A stretch of DNA of 64,000 nt, from contig JAWMQM010000001.1 of NCBI GenBank assembly GCA_033283175.1, positions 1,116,001 to 1,180,000 on the forward strand, in the 5' to 3' direction. Source of the DNA: Pseudomaricurvus sp033283175 (GTDB lineage: Bacteria > Pseudomonadota > Gammaproteobacteria > Pseudomonadales > Cellvibrionaceae). The notes below the pieces were generated by a model, which made no database searches, was not told the origin of the DNA, and worked only from the letters and a program-made list of their open reading frames with translations. Both the position numbers and the translations under genes were made by a program. Numbering within the stretch: position 1 is the stretch's first letter; each line of letters begins with the position of its first letter. Shown piece after piece: positions 43,220 through 51,586 of the stretch.

Positions 43220-44218
43220 ATGCATCAACACACCCTGGAGCAACAGCGCCACCACCATAACTTCAGCACCGGCAACAGCAGCGGTGAACAGCGTACCCGC
43301 TACGTGCTGTGGCTCACCCTGGTCACCATGGTGATTGAGATTGTGGCAGGCAGTGTTTACGGCTCCATGGCCCTGCTGGCGGATGGCTGGCACATGGGCA
43401 CCCATGTAGCGGCCTTTATGATCACCCTGTTTGCCTACAGCTACGCGCGCAAACACGCCAACAACCCGGCGTACAGTTTTGGCACCGGCAAGGTCAATGT
43501 ACTGGGGGGCTTTGCCAGCGCCGTGGCACTGGCCATCGTGGCGTTAATGATGTTGCTGGAATCCACCCAGCGCCTGATAGAACCGCACACCATCCGCTTT
43601 AACGAAGCCATCGCGGTAGCGGTGATCGGCCTGCTGGTAAACCTGGTGAGCGCCTGGCTGCTGAAAGATCACCACCATCATGACCACGGGCACGATCACG
43701 GGCACCATCATCATGACCATGACCATGACCACCATCATCATGAGCATGAACACCACAAGGACCACAACCTGCACGCCGCCTACATGCACGTGCTGGCGGA
43801 TGCGCTGACCTCACTGCTGGCGATTGTGGCACTGGTGGCGGGCAAGACCCTGGGCTGGAGCTGGCTGGATCCGTTGATGGGTATTGTCGGCGCGGTGATT
43901 ATCACCCGCTGGGCCTGGGGCCTGATGAAGCAGACCAGCCCCATCCTGCTGGACGCCAGTGTGGACCCGGCGGTCAGCGACGCCATTCGCAAAACCATTG
44001 AGAGCGACGCCGACAACCGGGTGTCAGACATTCATGTGTGGCGGGTGAGTGGCAGCCATTGCGCCGCCATCATTGCCCTGGTAACCCACCAGCCCCGGCC
44101 GGTGGAGTACTATCGGGAGCTGCTGATGAAACACCACCAGCTGGCCCACGTCACCATCGAGGTGCAGCAATGCCCCGGCGAGCCCTGCGACCCCCCGGCA
44201 CAGCCGGCAGCCAACTAA
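43220..44218 (+). CDS. dmeF: Cation diffusion facilitator metal exporter, DmeF type
   Basis: The 332-residue CDF protein has six membrane helices, the metal site ADGWHMGTH (54-62) and HVLAD (190-194), and a very His-rich cytoplasmic loop at about 151-182 (mostly His with Asp and Glu). This layout fits the DmeF group of Co2+/Ni2+ (or Zn2+) exporters. Its start ATG at 43220 has GAGAAG upstream; a TTG at 43208 is less likely. No metal regulator such as DmeR is adjacent. Confidence 0.88.
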   Translation: MHQHTLEQQRHHHNFSTGNSSGEQRTRYVLWLTLVTMVIEIVAGSVYGSMALLADGWHMGTHVAAFMITLFAYSYARKHANNPAYSFGTGKVNVLGGFASAVALAIVALMMLLESTQRLIEPHTIRFNEAIAVAVIGLLVNLVSAWLLKDHHHHDHGHDHGHHHHDHDHDHHHHEHEHHKDHNLHAAYMHVLADALTSLLAIVALVAGKTLGWSWLDPLMGIVGAVIITRWAWGLMKQTSPILLDASVDPAVSDAIRKTIESDADNRVSDIHVWRVSGSHCAAIIALVTHQPRPVEYYRELLMKHHQLAHVTIEVQQCPGEPCDPPAQPAAN

Positions 44219-44234
44219 CCCTCGCCGGCCCGGC

Positions 44235-44639
44235 TCACTGCTGGGCCGCCGCCATCACCTGTTGCAGCAGCGGTGCAATTTTCTCCCGTACCACGTCCAC
44301 GTTCATAAACTCTTTCACGTGGGCCACACGTCCATCGCGCAGGTACATGACAAAGACGTGATTGTTGGCGCTCTTGTCGCCGTTGATCAGGGTACCGTGG
44401 GAGTTGATCACCGCCACTGCTCGATCTTCTTCCGCAGTAATGGATTCAATCTCGTAGCTAATCTGGCCATCGACGATGGCGTTGAGAGCGCGGATCCCGG
44501 CCTTGAAGCGCGCAGTATCGGACAAACCGGAATTCACACTCCAGAAGGTAATGTCGTCGCACAGCAGTTCGTCGCTGATGGTGCCGGTGGCCAGCTGGGT
44601 AAAAAAGTCGCGGACCAGTTGATGACTGGGATGAGTCAT
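44235..44639 (-). CDS. NTF2/SnoaL-like protein
   Basis: The 134-residue protein is a cone-shaped alpha+beta barrel of the SnoaL or ketosteroid-isomerase type, with FFTQLATGTISDELLCDDI and VFVMYLRDGRVAHVKEFMN. These proteins bind small hydrophobic molecules or isomerise them. ATG at 44639 follows GAGG by eight bases; a GTG at 44651 would add four residues. It converges on dmeF and shows no operon. Confidence 0.75.
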   Translation of the reverse strand: MTHPSHQLVRDFFTQLATGTISDELLCDDITFWSVNSGLSDTARFKAGIRALNAIVDGQISYEIESITAEEDRAVAVINSHGTLINGDKSANNHVFVMYLRDGRVAHVKEFMNVDVVREKIAPLLQQVMAAAQQ

Positions 44640-44998
44640 GGGATGCCTCACAGCTGCGGAATGGAAGACCCTACCTTAGTGTCCGGCTCCACAGGGTCAA
44701 GCCAATTTCTGTAAAACACACCAACCCCAACCCCAGGCCGGCACAGCGCTTTTATACACCGCCCCCTCCTCTAAAGCCGCGCGCCTCCGCGCACGCGTCC
44801 TATGCCAGCCCGGCACAGGACAAACCCAAGCCCTTGCCCTCTCAACTTTGTTATTGCTAATGATAGTAATTATCATTAGCATAATCACCCAGACACTGAA
44901 TCCGCAGTAACTATTCACAAAAAACACCACTTCCGACCGGCGTCGCGCCCCTGCGTGGCAGCGCCGGTCCCTGAATTACCACTATGGGGGAATCACTC
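44640..44998. other. Regulatory gap upstream of the TonB receptor
   Basis: The 359 bases carry the Fur-box-like palindrome at 44855-44881 and otherwise no gene or repeat that I can see. Confidence 0.5.
44855..44881. promoter_or_regulatory. Fur box
   Basis: The palindrome TGCTAATGATA-GTAAT-TATCATTAGCA matches the Fur consensus (AATGATAAT-type arms around a short axis). It lies about 120 bases before the receptor start, so it would repress the iron-uptake genes when iron is plentiful. Confidence 0.85.
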
Positions 44999-47065
44999 AT
45001 GCAGCATCGTTGCACGCCGCGGCCTGTGCCGCTGGCCCTGTCAGCCCTGGCCATCGCCTTCTCCGCCGGCCAACCCGCCCTGACCCACGCCGCCGATACG
45101 GCCGCCAGTGGCAAAGCCCTGGAAAACGTGATCGTGGTGGGGGAGAAAACCGACCGCTCCCTGAAAAACACCACCTCCTCGGTGTCGGTGATCTCTGAAG
45201 AGACTCTCAATTCCCTGCAGAATTACACCATCAACAACACCGTCGCCGAGGTCCCCAACGTGGTGGTCACCACCGGTACCGCGCCCAATATCCGCGGCGT
45301 CACCGGCAACGGTGCCGCCGGCGGCTTTAACTCCATTACCGGCGGCGCCAAGGCGCGGGTCACCACCCTCATCGACGGCGTGGCCGAGCCCTTTGTGGCC
45401 GACCTTAGCGGCGACTCCGGCATCTGGGATATCGAACAGATCGAGGTCTACCGCGGGCCCCAGTCCACCAGCAACGGCCGCAACAGTATCGGCGGCGCGG
45501 TCTACATCAAGACCAAAGACCCCAGCTTTGACTGGGAGGGGGCCGCCCGCCTCGGCTACCGCGACCAGGATCGCTACGTGGATGGCGCCTTTATGATTTC
45601 CGGTCCCATTGCGGAAGATACCCTGGCTTTCCGCCTCAGTGCCCAGCAGCTGGATGCCCAGACCATCACCGATGACAGCGGCTATGCCAGCAACCCGCCG
45701 GATTACGACCTCAACCAGATCGATACCCGGCGCCTGAAGGGCAAGCTGCTGTGGACCCCCACCGAAGACCTGCGCGCGCTGCTGACCTACTCCAGCAACA
45801 ACGAGCAGGGCGATACCGGGCGCGTGTTCTACTCCGCCGCCAATCCCTCTGCCTACGAGCGTATCTGGTTCCGCGATATCGAGACCGACTCCGAAACCAC
45901 CAGCCTGAAGCTGGATTACCGCATCAGCGACGGCGTTGCCATCGAAACCCTGATCGCCTACATGGATTACAGCTGGGGCTTCCACGCCTATGAAGCCACC
46001 CCGGCGGCCGAGCAGGACATGCTCTTCAACGAGAGCAACCTCTCTGTGGATACCAAACTGCGCCTGGGTCAGGCCGGCGACACCCTCAGCGGTTTCCTGG
46101 GCTTCGCCTACTTTGAGCGGGAACAGGATTACAACAGCACCGGCTCCGCGGCTTACGGCGGTGACGATGAGAGCAGCTCGGAAGCCTTCTACGGTGAACT
46201 GACCTACGCCATGACCGAGCGCCTGCGCCTGATTGGCGGCGTGCGGGTTGAGAAGGAGCAGCAGGATCGCTACTTCAACTACGCCACCGTCAGCCGCGAG
46301 GGCAACCTCAACACCGACAAGACCCTGACCCTGCCCAAGCTGGCACTGCAGTACGACCTCAGCGACGACACCACCCTCGGCCTCAGCGCCCGCCAGGGTT
46401 ACAACGCCCCCGGCGGCGCCTTCCACTACGCCAGCGGCACCTACTACTACTTCGACGAGGAGAAGGTAAACACCTACGAAGCCAGTGTGCGCAGCAGCCT
46501 GTTCGACGGCCGCGCCAACTTCAGCGCCAACCTGTTCTACAACGACTACGAGGGCTACCAGGCGCTGAGCTCCAGTCGCGTGATCGTCAACGTGGATGAG
46601 GTCAACACCTACGGCCTGGAGCTGGAGCTGCAGGCCCTGCTCACCGACCGGCTGCAACTGAACGCCGGCCTGGGGCTGCTGGAAACCGACATCGCCGACG
46701 CCGGTGAGGGCTACCCCAGCGCCACCGGCAATGAGCTGAGCACCGCGCCCAATGTCACCGGTAACCTGGGGCTCTACTACCACCTCAGCGACGCCCTCGG
46801 CGCCGGTCTCTCGGCCCGCTACGTGGGCGAGTACTTCGGCGATATCGACAACACCGATGAACGCCTCGCCGGCGACTACACAGTGGCGCGTCTGAACGTC
46901 GACTACCGCGGCGACAGCTGGGTGATCAATGCCTACGTCAACAACCTGTTCGACGAAGAGGCGGTCACCGTGCGCGAGCCGCCGGGACGCGGTGCACCGG
47001 ATGGCTACTTCGCCATCGTCGACCCGCGCACCGTTGGTGTCTCCGTCACCTGGAACTTCCTCTAG
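44999..47065 (+). CDS. TonB-dependent outer-membrane receptor (probable siderophore)
   Basis: The 688-residue protein has a signal peptide (about 1-33, ending THAA), a plug domain (ENVIVVGEKTDRSLKNTTSS, then IDGVAEPFVADLSGD and IEVYRGPQST), and a 22-strand type barrel ending in ...VSVTWNFL with a terminal aromatic. GGGGGAA precedes the ATG at 44999; an upstream ATG at 44984 would put five residues before the signal. The Fur box and the PepSY gene downstream point to ferric siderophore uptake. Ligand is not predictable. Confidence 0.93.
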   Translation: MQHRCTPRPVPLALSALAIAFSAGQPALTHAADTAASGKALENVIVVGEKTDRSLKNTTSSVSVISEETLNSLQNYTINNTVAEVPNVVVTTGTAPNIRGVTGNGAAGGFNSITGGAKARVTTLIDGVAEPFVADLSGDSGIWDIEQIEVYRGPQSTSNGRNSIGGAVYIKTKDPSFDWEGAARLGYRDQDRYVDGAFMISGPIAEDTLAFRLSAQQLDAQTITDDSGYASNPPDYDLNQIDTRRLKGKLLWTPTEDLRALLTYSSNNEQGDTGRVFYSAANPSAYERIWFRDIETDSETTSLKLDYRISDGVAIETLIAYMDYSWGFHAYEATPAAEQDMLFNESNLSVDTKLRLGQAGDTLSGFLGFAYFEREQDYNSTGSAAYGGDDESSSEAFYGELTYAMTERLRLIGGVRVEKEQQDRYFNYATVSREGNLNTDKTLTLPKLALQYDLSDDTTLGLSARQGYNAPGGAFHYASGTYYYFDEEKVNTYEASVRSSLFDGRANFSANLFYNDYEGYQALSSSRVIVNVDEVNTYGLELELQALLTDRLQLNAGLGLLETDIADAGEGYPSATGNELSTAPNVTGNLGLYYHLSDALGAGLSARYVGEYFGDIDNTDERLAGDYTVARLNVDYRGDSWVINAYVNNLFDEEAVTVREPPGRGAPDGYFAIVDPRTVGVSVTWNFL

Positions 47066-47073
47066 TCCCCACG

Positions 47074-47111
47074 GCCACCCCCAGCTGCCCGCCGCGGCAG
47101 CCGGGGGTGGC
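47074..47111. terminator. Hairpin after the TonB receptor
   Basis: GCCACCCCC at 47074-47082 pairs with GGGGGTGGC at 47103-47111, with further pairing inside. No T-run follows, so it may only reduce read-through into the small membrane genes. Confidence 0.45.
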
Positions 47112-47146
47112 TGTGATCTTCCTACAGCCACCGGGAGACCCAAAAC

Positions 47147-47431
47147 ATGACCCTGATACTGGGATTGCTGCTGAGCCTGGGCGGCTCGGTGGCATTCTAT
47201 CTCGCCTCGCCCCATCAGCTCTGCCTGCGCCAGCCGTGGCCCGCGCGCCCCGCCCGACTGGCAGCGCTGCTGTTGATCGGCGGCAGCGTTCTGCCGCTGA
47301 GCCAGGCACTGCTGCCGGCGACCCTGCTGTTTGTCCTGCTCACCTGGTTAATGCTGCTGCTGAGCCTCCTGCCCTACCTGGGCGCCCTCTACCAACACCT
47401 TGCCCGGGAGGCCTCCCATGAGCCGGGCTAA
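47147..47431 (+). CDS. Small membrane protein, DUF3325-like
   Basis: The 94-residue protein has three hydrophobic helices (about 1-18, 36-52, 56-78) and resembles DUF3325 proteins of siderophore loci. It overlaps the next gene by 14 bases. Homologous sets (FpvG/H/J/K in Pseudomonas) help reduce ferric siderophore in the periplasm; the role here is inference from that setting. Confidence 0.65.
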   Translation: MTLILGLLLSLGGSVAFYLASPHQLCLRQPWPARPARLAALLLIGGSVLPLSQALLPATLLFVLLTWLMLLLSLLPYLGALYQHLAREASHEPG

Positions 47432-47708
47432 CAGCGACCCCATCAAGCCCCACTGGCTGAGTAAAACCCTCGCCGGCCTGATTGCCGGCTTTTTTCTGGC
47501 GCTGGGTGGCAGCGGCCTGTTTGTCCTCTCCACCCCCACCATGGAGGGGTCGATCCAGGCGCAGCTGGCTATGTGGACCGTGGTGCCACTGTGGCTGACC
47601 GCGCTGGGTAGCTGCTACCTGTTTCGCAGCGGCGCCCGGGCCTGGCTCTGGCTGGGCGTCGCCAACCTGCTGCTGTGGCTGCCGCAACTGGCCCTGCGCC
47701 TTGCCTGA
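47418..47708 (+). CDS. Small membrane protein, DUF3649-like
   Basis: Starting at ATG 47418 behind GGGAGG, 96 residues are encoded with three hydrophobic helices (about 13-34, 45-65, 71-90) and a GARAWLWLG motif resembling DUF3649 iron-uptake-associated proteins. It is coupled to the gene before it and lies 15 bases before the PepSY gene. Confidence 0.65.
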   Translation: MSRANSDPIKPHWLSKTLAGLIAGFFLALGGSGLFVLSTPTMEGSIQAQLAMWTVVPLWLTALGSCYLFRSGARAWLWLGVANLLLWLPQLALRLA

Positions 47709-47723
47709 ACCCCGGAGTTAACC

Positions 47724-49346
47724 ATGCGTTCCGACATTCTTCGCACCTACAAAACCCTGCACACCTGGACCGGTATCATCGCCGGCATGGCCCTGTTTAT
47801 CGCCTTCTACGCCGGCGCCCTGACGGTGTTCAAGGAGCCCATTGCCCGCTGGGCCGCCACACCTCAGAGCGGCGCAGCAGCCACACCGCTGGAGCAGCTA
47901 CCCACCCTGATCAGCCAGACACTGGCACTGCGACCGGACGCTGCCGGCGGCTTTTTTATCCACCTGCAGCAGACCGGAGAACCGTTAGCGACTATGCAGT
48001 GGCAGCAGTTTCCCGACGGCGCTGACGACCACAATGCGCTGTCGGCCATTGACTACAGCGCCACACTCAACGCCCAGGGCAGGGCAGAGATTGCGCACCA
48101 GACGGAGGGTAAACTGGCAGAATTTATTGATGTCCTGCACCGGGTGGTGGGCCTGCCGGTGGATACCGACCTGCACCGCTGGATCATGGGCGTGATCGCC
48201 ATGCTCTACGGCCTGGCCCTGATCTCCGGCGTCGTGGTGCTGCTGCCCACCCTCACCAAGGACTTCCTGGCCCTGCGCCTGGGCAGGAAGAACCTCAAGC
48301 GCCAGTGGCTGGATGCCCACAACGTGGTGGGGATCGCCAGCCTGCCGTTCCACCTGGTGATGGCCATCACCGCCGCGGTGTTTGCCTACCACGACATCTT
48401 CTACGGTGTGCAGGACAAGCTGGTACACCCCGACTCGCTGGCCAGCACCTTCCGCGCAGCGGCACCGGCCCCCAACCCGGACGTACAGGATCCGGAGGCA
48501 CTGCTGCCGGTGACACAGCTGCTGCAACTGGCCAGTGAGGCGGCGCCGGAGTTTGAACCCACCATGCTGCAGTACACCGGTATTAACACCCCGCGCGCGC
48601 TGGTACGGGTCTGGGGCTTCGACGACCGCACCTTCGCCTCCCGCGCCTGGGGCGGTTTCGCGGTGATGAATCCCTTCACTGGCGAGCTGATCAGCAGCAA
48701 TTTCCTGCCCGCCCATCAGGACACCCCCAATGCCGTGGTGAGCAGTCTCTTCTCCCTGCACATGGCCACCTTTGGCGGCACCCCGGTGCGCTGGATCTAT
48801 TTTGTCATGGGACTGGCAGGCGCCTGGCTGTTCTACAGTGGCAACCTGTTGTGGGTGGAGACGCGGCGCAGGAAACAGCGCCGTGGCGATGCGCTGCCGT
48901 CACAGCGGCGCGACACGCAATTGATGGCAGCGGCCACCGTGGGGGTCTGTGTTGGCGCGGTGGCCGGTATCTCGTTGATGATGGTGATGCACAAATGGCT
49001 CAGCGTATTTGCCGCCAACCAGACGCTGCACTTGCAACTGATTTATTACAGCGTCTTTTTCGGCTTTATCGTCTGGGCGCTGGCCGGCGGCGGCGCCCGG
49101 GTGGCCACCGCGCAGCTGTGGCTGGCGGCGCTGTTCACCGCGGCCATTCCCCTTACCAGCCTGCTGGGCTGGCTGCTGCCCCGGTCAGGCTTGTGGGATC
49201 ACACCAGTATCGCCACTCTGGGTGTAGACCTGACCGCGCTGGCCGGCGCCGCGGCGCTGGCCTGGGTGGCGCGGGCCACTGGGCAGCGGGTCAGACAGGG
49301 TAACCCGGACAGCGTCTGGTCCACCGCCGCAACCGCCACCTCCTGA
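47724..49346 (+). CDS. PepSY-associated TM protein, probable ferrisiderophore reductase
   Basis: The 540-residue protein has an N-terminal helix with KTLHTWTGIIAGMALFIAFY, a periplasmic PepSY region, then HRWIMGVIAMLYGLALISG and further helices with conserved His residues (LHRVVG, DAHNVVGIASLPFHLVM) that suit haem binding. In the FpvG-type family such proteins pass electrons across the membrane to reduce ferric siderophores. It ends the Fur-controlled operon and stops six bases before the convergent MFS gene. Confidence 0.88.
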   Translation: MRSDILRTYKTLHTWTGIIAGMALFIAFYAGALTVFKEPIARWAATPQSGAAATPLEQLPTLISQTLALRPDAAGGFFIHLQQTGEPLATMQWQQFPDGADDHNALSAIDYSATLNAQGRAEIAHQTEGKLAEFIDVLHRVVGLPVDTDLHRWIMGVIAMLYGLALISGVVVLLPTLTKDFLALRLGRKNLKRQWLDAHNVVGIASLPFHLVMAITAAVFAYHDIFYGVQDKLVHPDSLASTFRAAAPAPNPDVQDPEALLPVTQLLQLASEAAPEFEPTMLQYTGINTPRALVRVWGFDDRTFASRAWGGFAVMNPFTGELISSNFLPAHQDTPNAVVSSLFSLHMATFGGTPVRWIYFVMGLAGAWLFYSGNLLWVETRRRKQRRGDALPSQRRDTQLMAAATVGVCVGAVAGISLMMVMHKWLSVFAANQTLHLQLIYYSVFFGFIVWALAGGGARVATAQLWLAALFTAAIPLTSLLGWLLPRSGLWDHTSIATLGVDLTALAGAAALAWVARATGQRVRQGNPDSVWSTAATATS

Positions 49347-49351
49347 GCGGC

Positions 49352-50740
49352 TTATGGCCCGCTCGCGGCGCGCCGCCGGGCACTGGCGTGCAGGCCGATG
49401 ACCACCAGCACCAGCGGCACGAGAAAGACCCAGAACTGCCACTGCAGCACCTGCACGCCGGCCTCTTTGGTAATGGGTTGATAGCCGAGCAGTACCAGCG
49501 CCACCAGCGCATTACCACACAGACTCCCCGCGGAGCGCACACTGTTGAAAATACCGTTGGCCAGCGCCTTGGAGGATTCCGGCACCGACCCCAGTGCCGC
49601 CCACTGGGTAACCAGCTGCGAGGAGGCGCCGGCGATACCCAGAGCAATGAGCGCCAGGGCAAAAGTGACCTTATTCAGCACAAACATCAGCAGCAACATG
49701 CAAAGCAGCACGCCCAGCACAGTCAGCAGCGTCAGCAGGCCGGCACCGCGGTGATCCAGCCAACGCCCTGCCAGTGGGCTGCAGACCAGCATGGTCAGCG
49801 ACAGAATCGACATATAACCACCCAGCACACCCCCCTCCATCCCCAGGGTTACCCCAATCCAGGCCGGCAACATAAAGAACACGCCGAATTGCACCCCGGC
49901 CAGCAGCAGCGCCATCAGGCAGGCCATGTGAAAGGGAAAGCGATTCACTTCGGCAAACTGGGCACGGGAGCGGCTGGAGGCGGCAATGCCGTAGACCAAC
50001 GCCCCCAATGCCGCCACGAACGCCGCGGCGTAAAACAGCGCGCTGAAGCGGCCCTCATCGCCCTGGATTACGGCCTGCAGACCAAAAGAGAGCGGCACAA
50101 AGGGCACGCCGATAAAGCTCATGGCGGTAAAGCGCGCCCCGGTGGGACGGTCCCGGGGCAGGCAAAAGAGGGCCAACAGCAGCGCCAGCACACCAAAGGG
50201 AACGTTGATCCAGAACAGCAAATGCCAGTCGAACGTCTGCACCAGGAACCCCCCCAGGGGAAAACCGGCGGCGGTACCGGTCACCACGGCCGAGGTCAGA
50301 ATGCCCAGATAGAAGCCAAACTTCTCCCTCGGCACCACCTGACCCAGCAGGGCGACGCCGTTGGCCATGATCAACCCGGAAAACACCGCCTGCAGCACCC
50401 GACACACCAGCAAACCGTCGTAACTGTTCACAAACCCGGCCCAGCCACTGACCAGGGTGAAACCGCTGATGCCGATCAGGAAAATGGTTTTGCGGCCGAG
50501 GTAATCCCCCAGGCCGCCAGCCAGTGGCAGCGCCACCCCGGTGGCGGCCATGAAGTACATCACCATGGCCGACATCCACGCGTAGGGTACGCCAAAGGTC
50601 TCCGCCAGATGGGGGTAGGCGGTGATCACCAGCGAACTGTTGATGGGGTTGAGCACATAGCCGATGGCGATGGCGATAACAGCCAGCACGGTGGCGGCAG
50701 GCTTGGGCTCGGGCATGGAGGCAGCGGCGGTAGAGGACAT
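49352..50740 (-). CDS. MFS transporter, EmrB/DHA2-like
   Basis: The 462-residue protein has 12-14 hydrophobic helices, the family motif GGLGDYLGRKTIFLIG between helices 2 and 3, and VNPINSSLVITAYP-like sequence in helix 1. It is a proton-driven exporter, possibly of a drug or the siderophore linked to the neighbouring uptake genes. It is convergent with the PepSY gene and divergent from the globin gene. Confidence 0.88.
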   Translation of the reverse strand: MSSTAAASMPEPKPAATVLAVIAIAIGYVLNPINSSLVITAYPHLAETFGVPYAWMSAMVMYFMAATGVALPLAGGLGDYLGRKTIFLIGISGFTLVSGWAGFVNSYDGLLVCRVLQAVFSGLIMANGVALLGQVVPREKFGFYLGILTSAVVTGTAAGFPLGGFLVQTFDWHLLFWINVPFGVLALLLALFCLPRDRPTGARFTAMSFIGVPFVPLSFGLQAVIQGDEGRFSALFYAAAFVAALGALVYGIAASSRSRAQFAEVNRFPFHMACLMALLLAGVQFGVFFMLPAWIGVTLGMEGGVLGGYMSILSLTMLVCSPLAGRWLDHRGAGLLTLLTVLGVLLCMLLLMFVLNKVTFALALIALGIAGASSQLVTQWAALGSVPESSKALANGIFNSVRSAGSLCGNALVALVLLGYQPITKEAGVQVLQWQFWVFLVPLVLVVIGLHASARRRAASGP

Positions 50741-51011
50741 GAAGACCCGGTATTGTCAGAAGGTTTGGCGGGAGACCAGCTAAAGCCCCGCATTATAGCG
50801 GCAGCGGCACCGCGACCGCCTGGCACCGGACACACCATCCGCGTAGGCGAAAAGCTGCGCGACCGCAGAGACTGCGGTCAACGGATGGACAGTCACTTGA
50901 TTTACGTCAGGGGCTGGTGAAGCGAAGACGCTACAGTAACTCCCACGATAACAACTATGCTCGCGCTCCCCCCCTGATTGGGGCCGCCGGGTTTGCAGAG
51001 GCACACTCACC

Positions 51012-51491
51012 ATGGCCAGCAACCAGCACCTTGCCCTTATAGAAGCCACCCTCACCCGCACCGCCGAACAGCTGGGAGATATTACGCCACGGGTGATAGA
51101 GCGGCTCTACCGGCAGTTCCCGGCAATGGAGGCCAGCTTTGCGCACCACGGTCTGGGCAAACAGGCCCAGCTGGAGGGGGACATGGTCCAGAATGCGCTC
51201 TACTGCCTGATGGACTGGCATGCCGATCCGGGCAGCATTGAGGTGATGCTGTTCAATTCCGTGCCCCACCACCACTACACCCTGCAGGTGCCACCGCAGT
51301 GGTACGCCGGACTGCTGGAAGTCACCGCCGAGGTCATTGGCGAGACCATTCCTGCCGCAGCCGAGGACGAGCGCAACGCCTGGCAAAGCCTGACCGCCGA
51401 GCTGCTGCAGGTACTGGAGGAGAGCAGCCGGCAAACGGATGCGCCCTACTCCCCGGCACCAGCCGCAGCCACGTTACCCACCACCCACTAG
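51012..51491 (+). CDS. Single-domain globin
   Basis: The 159-residue protein aligns end to end with bacterial globins: ITPRVIERLYRQFPAMEASF matches helices B-C, and NSVPHHHYTLQVPPQWYAGL matches helix F with His88 as proximal ligand, followed by NAWQSLTAEL in helix H. It would bind haem and an oxygen or NO ligand. There is no FAD domain, so it is not a flavohaemoglobin. It is monocistronic and ends at a bidirectional terminator. Confidence 0.75.
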   Translation: MASNQHLALIEATLTRTAEQLGDITPRVIERLYRQFPAMEASFAHHGLGKQAQLEGDMVQNALYCLMDWHADPGSIEVMLFNSVPHHHYTLQVPPQWYAGLLEVTAEVIGETIPAAAEDERNAWQSLTAELLQVLEESSRQTDAPYSPAPAAATLPTTH

Positions 51492-51525
51492 CCGCCGGCA
51501 CAACCGCCCCACAGTCCCGAAACGC

Positions 51526-51559
51526 AAAAGGGTGACAGCCGTTCAGCTGTCACCCTTTT
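51526..51559. terminator. Bidirectional Rho-independent terminator
   Basis: AAAAGGGTGACAGC at 51526-51539 pairs perfectly with GCTGTCACCCTTTT at 51546-51559. It serves both the globin gene and the convergent acyl-CoA ligase gene. Confidence 0.92.
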
Positions 51560-51586
51560 GGTGCTGTGCCTTGCAGATCCGGCAGC

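Noticed and set aside
43670..43765. Tandem-repeat or CRISPR-like array in the His-codon run
   Set aside because: The short CAT/GAC repeats encode the His-rich loop of the metal exporter in frame; there are no spacers.
45041..47215. 724-residue open frame antisense to the TonB receptor
   Set aside because: It lies wholly opposite a clear TonB receptor and has Gly/Val/Gln-rich composition without any motif, the usual shadow of high-GC coding.
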